A stretch of 64,000 nucleotides of DNA, taken from NCBI RefSeq assembly GCF_001425405.1, contig NZ_LMQP01000002.1, positions 484,144 to 548,143 on the forward strand, given 5' to 3'. Shown piece by piece: positions 60,335-64,000 of this stretch (positions within the stretch are counted from its first letter, which is position 1; each line of letters begins with the position of its first letter). This DNA is from Sphingomonas sp. Leaf412 (GTDB taxonomy: Bacteria > Pseudomonadota > Alphaproteobacteria > Sphingomonadales > Sphingomonadaceae). The notes beneath the pieces were generated by a model. The model did not search any database, had not been told where the DNA came from, and worked only from the letters and a program-made list of their open reading frames with translations. The translations under genes were made by a program, and so were the position numbers.

Positions 60335-61486
60335 TCAGTTCGGGGTAGCGATGCAGGGCGAGACGAACAGGTTGCCGCGCCATGCTCCGGCGAGCGTCTT
60401 GGCACCGACCAGCAGCCACATCGCCGCGAGCGCGATCGTCAGCACCGTGCCGACGATACCGAAGAAGCCGAGGTTCAGCGTCGTACCGAGGCGGAAGGTG
60501 GCGACGGTGTAGACGCCGAGCGGGAAGGTATAGCCCCACCAGCCAAGGTTGAATGGGACGCCGGCGCGCCAGTAGCGGATGGTGATGAGCGTCGCGAGCG
60601 CCAGCCACCACAGGCCGAAACCCCACAGGCAGAGCCCGGCGACGACGCCGATCCCTTGCGCGACGGTACCGACACCGACCAGCCCGTGCGCCGCGAGGAT
60701 CGCCGGCGCATCCGCCCCAAGCACCAGCATACCCAGCGCCCCGGTGCCGATCGGCCCCAGCGCGAGCCAGGAGGATGCCGCCATGCTCTCGTGCGGGAGC
60801 TTGTGGAGCGCCATGCGCAGGATCAGAATAGCGAGGATGCCAAACGCGACCGGCACCGAATAGGCCCACAGCACATACGAGGTCGCGAGCGTCACGATCT
60901 GCGCGTGGGGATCGGTCAGATGCGGAGCGAGTAGCCCGCCGCTGGCACCCGCCACTTCCGCTGCGACGACCGGCAGCAGCCATACCGCGGTCATGCCGTC
61001 CAGGCTGTGCTCGTGGCGGGTAAACATCAGGTAGGGGATCAACACGCCGCAGGCGAGCGACATGGCGACGTCGATCCACCACAGGACGTGTGCGACCGGC
61101 ACGATGCCGTTACCGAATCGCGCGATCCCGAAGGCGAGACATCCGTTGATGATCGTCGCCAGGCCCATCGGGATGGTCCCGATGAACATCGACACGGTGT
61201 TGTGGCCGAAGATGCGCCGTGCCTCATGCCCGAACATCGCCCAGCGCGCGCCATAGAGACCGGCGAACAGGATGAAGAGCGCGATGTTGAAGAACCACAA
61301 CACCTCGCCAATCGGTTTGAGCGCGGGGCCGATGCCGGGCACCTGCGGCAGCGCGAGAGCGAGGATGCCGGTGCCCATGGTCGCGGCAAACCAGTTGGGT
61401 GTGAACTGGCGGATCATCTCGCGCGGGTGATCGAGCCTGCTTAGCGGCTTGAGGCCGGTCAGGGCCGAAGGTGCGTCGGCAGTCAT
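60335..61486 (-). CDS. TDT-family transporter (Ssu1/TehA-like, probable sulfite exporter)
   Basis: A 383-residue permease with ten hydrophobic segments, including FTPNWFAATMGTGILALALP (the P-x-W-F-x-x-x-x-G-T-G start of Ssu1/TehA), VSMFIGTIPMGLATIINGCL, GALGMLVLGADAPAIL and FNLGWWGYTFPLGVYTVATF. In this family the latter motif is typical of sulfite exporters and C4-dicarboxylate carriers. The position between a LysR gene (overlap at 61483-61486) and sorAB argues for sulfite efflux. Confidence 0.88.
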   Translation of the reverse strand: MTADAPSALTGLKPLSRLDHPREMIRQFTPNWFAATMGTGILALALPQVPGIGPALKPIGEVLWFFNIALFILFAGLYGARWAMFGHEARRIFGHNTVSMFIGTIPMGLATIINGCLAFGIARFGNGIVPVAHVLWWIDVAMSLACGVLIPYLMFTRHEHSLDGMTAVWLLPVVAAEVAGASGGLLAPHLTDPHAQIVTLATSYVLWAYSVPVAFGILAILILRMALHKLPHESMAASSWLALGPIGTGALGMLVLGADAPAILAAHGLVGVGTVAQGIGVVAGLCLWGFGLWWLALATLITIRYWRAGVPFNLGWWGYTFPLGVYTVATFRLGTTLNLGFFGIVGTVLTIALAAMWLLVGAKTLAGAWRGNLFVSPCIATPN

Positions 61487-62355
61487 GCGACCTGCTCCTT
61501 GATGAGGTCCGTCAGCGCGTCGGCCGCGCGGGTGCGATAGCGTTCCTTGTGGCGCAGCGCGTGGAAGGCGCGATCGGGTAACTCAAGCGCCAGCTCGACC
61601 AGATCGCCGGCCTTGAGCGCGCGTGCGACGACCAATCGCGACAACACAGCGACGCCGGCACCGGCCTCGACCGCGGTACGCACCGCCTCGTTGGACGGCA
61701 GCGTCATCGCTACCGTCAGCTGGGCCGGATCAAACCCGCGCGTTCGCAGCACGTCCTCGAAGGTCGAGCGCGTGCCCGAACCCTGCTCGCGGACGATCCA
61801 GCGTGCAGCGCGAAGCCAGTCCTCGTCGACACGCTCGGCGTCCCTGCGTCCGACCAGCACCATCGGATCGCGTCCGACTTCCCAATGCGCCAGCGCTGGT
61901 TCGTCCACTTCGCCTTCAACGAAACCGAGTTCCGCCGCTCCGCTAAGGACCTGCGCTGCCGCGCCTTCGGTGTTGTCGATCGCCAGCTCGACCGCGATCT
62001 GCGGGTGGCGCTCGTGGAAGGCGGCAAGCCTTGCGGGCAACCAGTAGCTTGCGATCGTCTGGCTGGCGACGATCCGCAACGAACCACGGGCAAGCCCGGC
62101 ATAGTCCGCCAGCATCGTCTCGGCATGCGCTGCCCGCCCCAGCACCGCGCGCGCTTCCTCCAGAAAGCCGCGGCCCGCTTCGGTCAGCTGGATGCCACGC
62201 CCGACGCGGTGAAACAGAGGAACCCCGTAGCGCGCTTCGAGGGCCGCGACCGCGCCGGAGGCAGCGGACTGCGTGACGTTCAGCACCTCTGCTGCCTTGG
62301 TGACGTGTTCGCGCTCGGCGACACCGACGAAGATTCTGAGCTGCTCCAGGGTCAT
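61483..62355 (-). CDS. LysR-type regulator of the sulfite locus
   Basis: A 290-residue LysR protein from ATG 62355. HTH MTLEQLRIFVGVAEREHVTK and NVTQSAASGAVAALEARYGV, then the effector domain LRIVASQTIASYWLPARLAA and WIVREQGSGTRSTFEDVL, a segment shared with CbbR/CysB-like regulators that read small anions or metabolites. It overlaps the TDT gene and is divergent from the second sulfite oxidase (62502). The 146-base gap holds an inverted repeat that may be its site. Confidence 0.9.
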   Translation of the reverse strand: MTLEQLRIFVGVAEREHVTKAAEVLNVTQSAASGAVAALEARYGVPLFHRVGRGIQLTEAGRGFLEEARAVLGRAAHAETMLADYAGLARGSLRIVASQTIASYWLPARLAAFHERHPQIAVELAIDNTEGAAAQVLSGAAELGFVEGEVDEPALAHWEVGRDPMVLVGRRDAERVDEDWLRAARWIVREQGSGTRSTFEDVLRTRGFDPAQLTVAMTLPSNEAVRTAVEAGAGVAVLSRLVVARALKAGDLVELALELPDRAFHALRHKERYRTRAADALTDLIKEQVA

Positions 62356-62406
62356 GCAGCTTGTATCGCGGAAACTGATCGATACGACCAACCGTTTGAT
62401 CTGTTT

Positions 62407-62428
62407 GTTCCAATCTGGATATCGGAAC
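62407..62428. promoter_or_regulatory. Candidate LysR operator
   Basis: GTTCC-N12-GGAAC (62407-62428) interlaces with CCAATC-N13-GATTGG (62410-62434) in the divergent gap between the LysR gene and the sulfite oxidase gene. The spacing fits a LysR dimer site. Confidence 0.5.
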
Positions 62429-62501
62429 GATTGGTAATCCTTCGTCTGCGATAGTCTTGAAGGCTTGAAGCGATCCGCGCGCTTGCGGCGTTGGTTCGTC
62501 C

Positions 62502-63569
62502 ATGACTGATATGATCGAGCGCAAATCCGATCCCTACAACGCCGAGCCGACGCCCGGCGCGCTGATCGAGCGGTTCCTGACGCCGCAGGCGCTGTTCTAC
62601 GTGCGCAGCCATGGTGCAGTGCCCGATCTGCCTGCCGATCACCGGATCGAAGTGAGCGGGACGGGCATGGCGAGCCGCTCCTTCTCGGTGGAGGAACTGA
62701 AAAGCGCGTTGGCCACGCGGACGGTGACGGCAGTTCTCCAGTGCGCCGGCAACCGGCGCACGGATCTCCAGCAGGTCGCTAAAACGTCCGGCGACCCCTG
62801 GGACGTGGGCGCGATCGGCAATGCGGAATGGACCGGCGTACGACTGTCCGACGTACTGGATGCCGTCGGTGCGCCGAATGCGTCCGACCTGTTCGTGGCG
62901 TTCACCGGCGCGGACGAGGTGGACGTCGAAGGCGAGGAAGCATTGTTCGGGGTCTCGATCGCCATGGACAAGGCGCGGCAACCCGACGTCCTTATTGCCT
63001 GGGCGATGAACGGCGAGCCGCTGACGCCCGAACACGGCGCACCGCTCCGCATGGTGGTGCCGGGCTATGCCGGGGTGCGGAGCGCCAAATGGCTGACACG
63101 GATCGAGGTGCGCGAGACGCCATCCGACGCACCGATCCAGGCGCACGACTACAAGCTCTTTCCTGCCGATGTGACGAGCGACACCGTCGACTGGAGCCAG
63201 GGTCTGACCATCAATGCCATGCCGCTCAACGCCGCGATCTGCGTGCCCGGCTCTGGCGAAAGCCTGCCGGCCGGGGAGGTGCGGATCGAGGGCTATGCCA
63301 TCGCCTATGATCGCCGCGTCTCTCGGGTCGAAGTGTCGGTAAACGGTGGTCGCGACTGGCAACAGGCGACGTTCACCGATGATCCGGAGGCGCACTGGGG
63401 TTGGCGGCGCTGGACCCTCGACGCCACGCTCGCCAAGGGGCGCCAGCACCTTGTCGTGCGCGCCTTCGACGAGACTGGACAGGGTCAGCCCGAGCGGCCG
63501 GATACGGTGTGGAACTTCGCCGGCTATCTGTGCACCGCCTGGCATCATGTGCACGTGCTGGTCGAATGA
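62502..63569 (+). CDS. Sulfite oxidase-family molybdoprotein (second copy)
   Basis: A 355-residue cytoplasmic molybdenum protein without Tat or Sec signal. Mo-ligand Cys81 in VLQCAGNRRTDLQQV; further blocks are GNAEWTGVRLSDVLDAVGA, MNGEPLTPEHGAPLRMVVPG, the dimer domain VSVNGGRDWQQATF and a C-terminal WNFAGYLCTAWHHVHV. It resembles the animal/plant-type sulfite oxidase core without cytochrome b5, like plant enzyme that uses O2. It differs clearly from the SorA copy at 59010. It overlaps the next gene by 4 bases. Confidence 0.88.
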   Translation: MTDMIERKSDPYNAEPTPGALIERFLTPQALFYVRSHGAVPDLPADHRIEVSGTGMASRSFSVEELKSALATRTVTAVLQCAGNRRTDLQQVAKTSGDPWDVGAIGNAEWTGVRLSDVLDAVGAPNASDLFVAFTGADEVDVEGEEALFGVSIAMDKARQPDVLIAWAMNGEPLTPEHGAPLRMVVPGYAGVRSAKWLTRIEVRETPSDAPIQAHDYKLFPADVTSDTVDWSQGLTINAMPLNAAICVPGSGESLPAGEVRIEGYAIAYDRRVSRVEVSVNGGRDWQQATFTDDPEAHWGWRRWTLDATLAKGRQHLVVRAFDETGQGQPERPDTVWNFAGYLCTAWHHVHVLVE

Positions 63570-64000
63570 TCGAAGCATCAGCGGCATCGGACCTCGGCTT
63601 CTGGATCGATGCGATCGGGCGGCTGGTGGTGGCGACCGCGGCTGGGATGGTGCTCGGCTGGGAACGCTCGCGCGAGAACCGGCAGATCATGGGATTGCGA
63701 ACGCTGGGTCTGGTCGGTCTGGCGAGCTGCATCGCCGTGCAGGCGATCGTGCACAGTGGCTTGCCGAACGTAAACGCCGATGCCGCAGGACGGGCGATGC
63801 AGGGCATTCTGTCCGGCGTCGGCTTCATCGGTGCCGGCGCGGTGCTGCGGGTCGGCCAGGGTCAGGAAGTGCATGGATTGGCGACCGCCGCGTGCATCTG
63901 GGTCACGGCCACGATCGGCGCGGCAGCAGGGTTGGCGGTGTGGCCGCTCATCATCGGCGGGTTGAGCCTTGCGATGCTCGTACTGTTCGCGGGCGCTCCG
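63566..64000 (+). CDS. MgtC/SapB-family membrane protein (cut by right edge)
   Basis: The first 145 residues are visible: FWIDAIGRLVVATAAGMVLG then WERSRENRQIMGLRTLGLVG, the MgtC hallmark (E-R-x-x-x-x-K/R-x-x-G-[LF]-R-T), then GILSGVGFIGAGAVLRVGQG and helix-rich sequence to the window end. Family members sit in the inner membrane and affect magnesium homeostasis or F-ATPase. Here it is coupled to the sulfite oxidase gene by ATGA; the meaning is unclear. Confidence 0.85.
   Translation, partial: MIEASAASDLGFWIDAIGRLVVATAAGMVLGWERSRENRQIMGLRTLGLVGLASCIAVQAIVHSGLPNVNADAAGRAMQGILSGVGFIGAGAVLRVGQGQEVHGLATAACIWVTATIGAAAGLAVWPLIIGGLSLAMLVLFAGAP

Larger units (their letters stand above)
39664..64000. 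mobile_element. Genomic island integrated in thyA (left end; right end not seen)
   Basis: The left boundary is where the resident thyA frame breaks (about 39664). Beyond it come a serine-recombinase remnant, a replacement thyA with different codon use, gene fragments, and arsenic, Co/Zn/Cd, thiol-redox, SIR2 and sulfite genes. No fragment matching the lost 3' part of the resident thyA occurs in the remaining window, so the right end lies beyond 64000 or was deleted. Extent is an inference; later parts could belong to other acquisitions. Confidence 0.6.

Overview
The window reads as the chromosome of a high-GC alphaproteobacterium of the Sphingomonas type. The support is strongly GC-biased third codon positions, an rpsP-rimM-trmD-rplS set, an alphaproteobacterial RNase E, CtrA-like TTAA-N7-TTAAC sites, REP-like palindromes and many DUF2336/S9-peptidase/M48-type genes. 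Species assignment from sequence alone is an inference. No tRNA, rRNA, CRISPR array or replication origin was recognised.

Left edge (1-7442): a patchwork of broken genes (DUF2971 5' end, SMP-30 fragment, intact 2-keto-4-pentenoate hydratase, truncated acetaldehyde dehydrogenase, an N-terminal fragment of unknown identity, a hypothetical gene) abuts a comM (YifB, Mg-chelatase-like AAA+) gene. That comM remnant is split again by a complete 3,938-bp IS1595-family cargo transposon (2713-6650) with 24-bp perfect terminal inverted repeats and an 8-bp target duplication. Besides the transposase it carries a membrane protein, a DUF6471 protein, a winged-helix-like protein and an antirepressor-like gene preceded by a structured RNA resembling phage C4 antisense RNA.

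Core block (7537-39040): ffh, rpsP, rimM, a K+ channel, a TrxB-like flavoprotein, a serine hydrolase, a vapBC module fused by a 4-nt overlap to trmD, rplS, a DPP-IV-like peptidase, a membrane protein, DUF2336 plus a histidine-kinase-like protein without the phospho-acceptor His, a HAD nucleotidase with dapD, glpX, a CPBP protease, an ABC-2 exporter, DsbA-like and M48/TPR proteins, rne, a cell-wall amidase under a CtrA-like box, a phosphate-selective porin, PBP1A, prfB and a lipoprotein methyltransferase.

Accessory island (about 39664-64000 and probably beyond): thyA is cut at codon 209 and a second, divergent, complete thyA lies 0.4 kb downstream, behind a serine-recombinase remnant. The island then carries arsenic resistance (arsR-arsC-arsB-ynfA-arsH), two MerR-controlled metal/redox units, a CDF-His-rich protein-czcCBA-czcD cobalt/zinc/cadmium efflux locus, a Cys-pair-repeat periplasmic peptide, a glutaredoxin-MauE-like membrane fusion, a stand-alone SIR2-like protein (candidate defence effector) and a sulfite module (LysR, TDT exporter, SorA/SorB, a second sulfite oxidase) ending in an mgtC-like gene cut by the window edge. 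The island therefore combines metal(loid) efflux, sulfite detoxification and possible phage defence while repairing the essential gene it interrupts.
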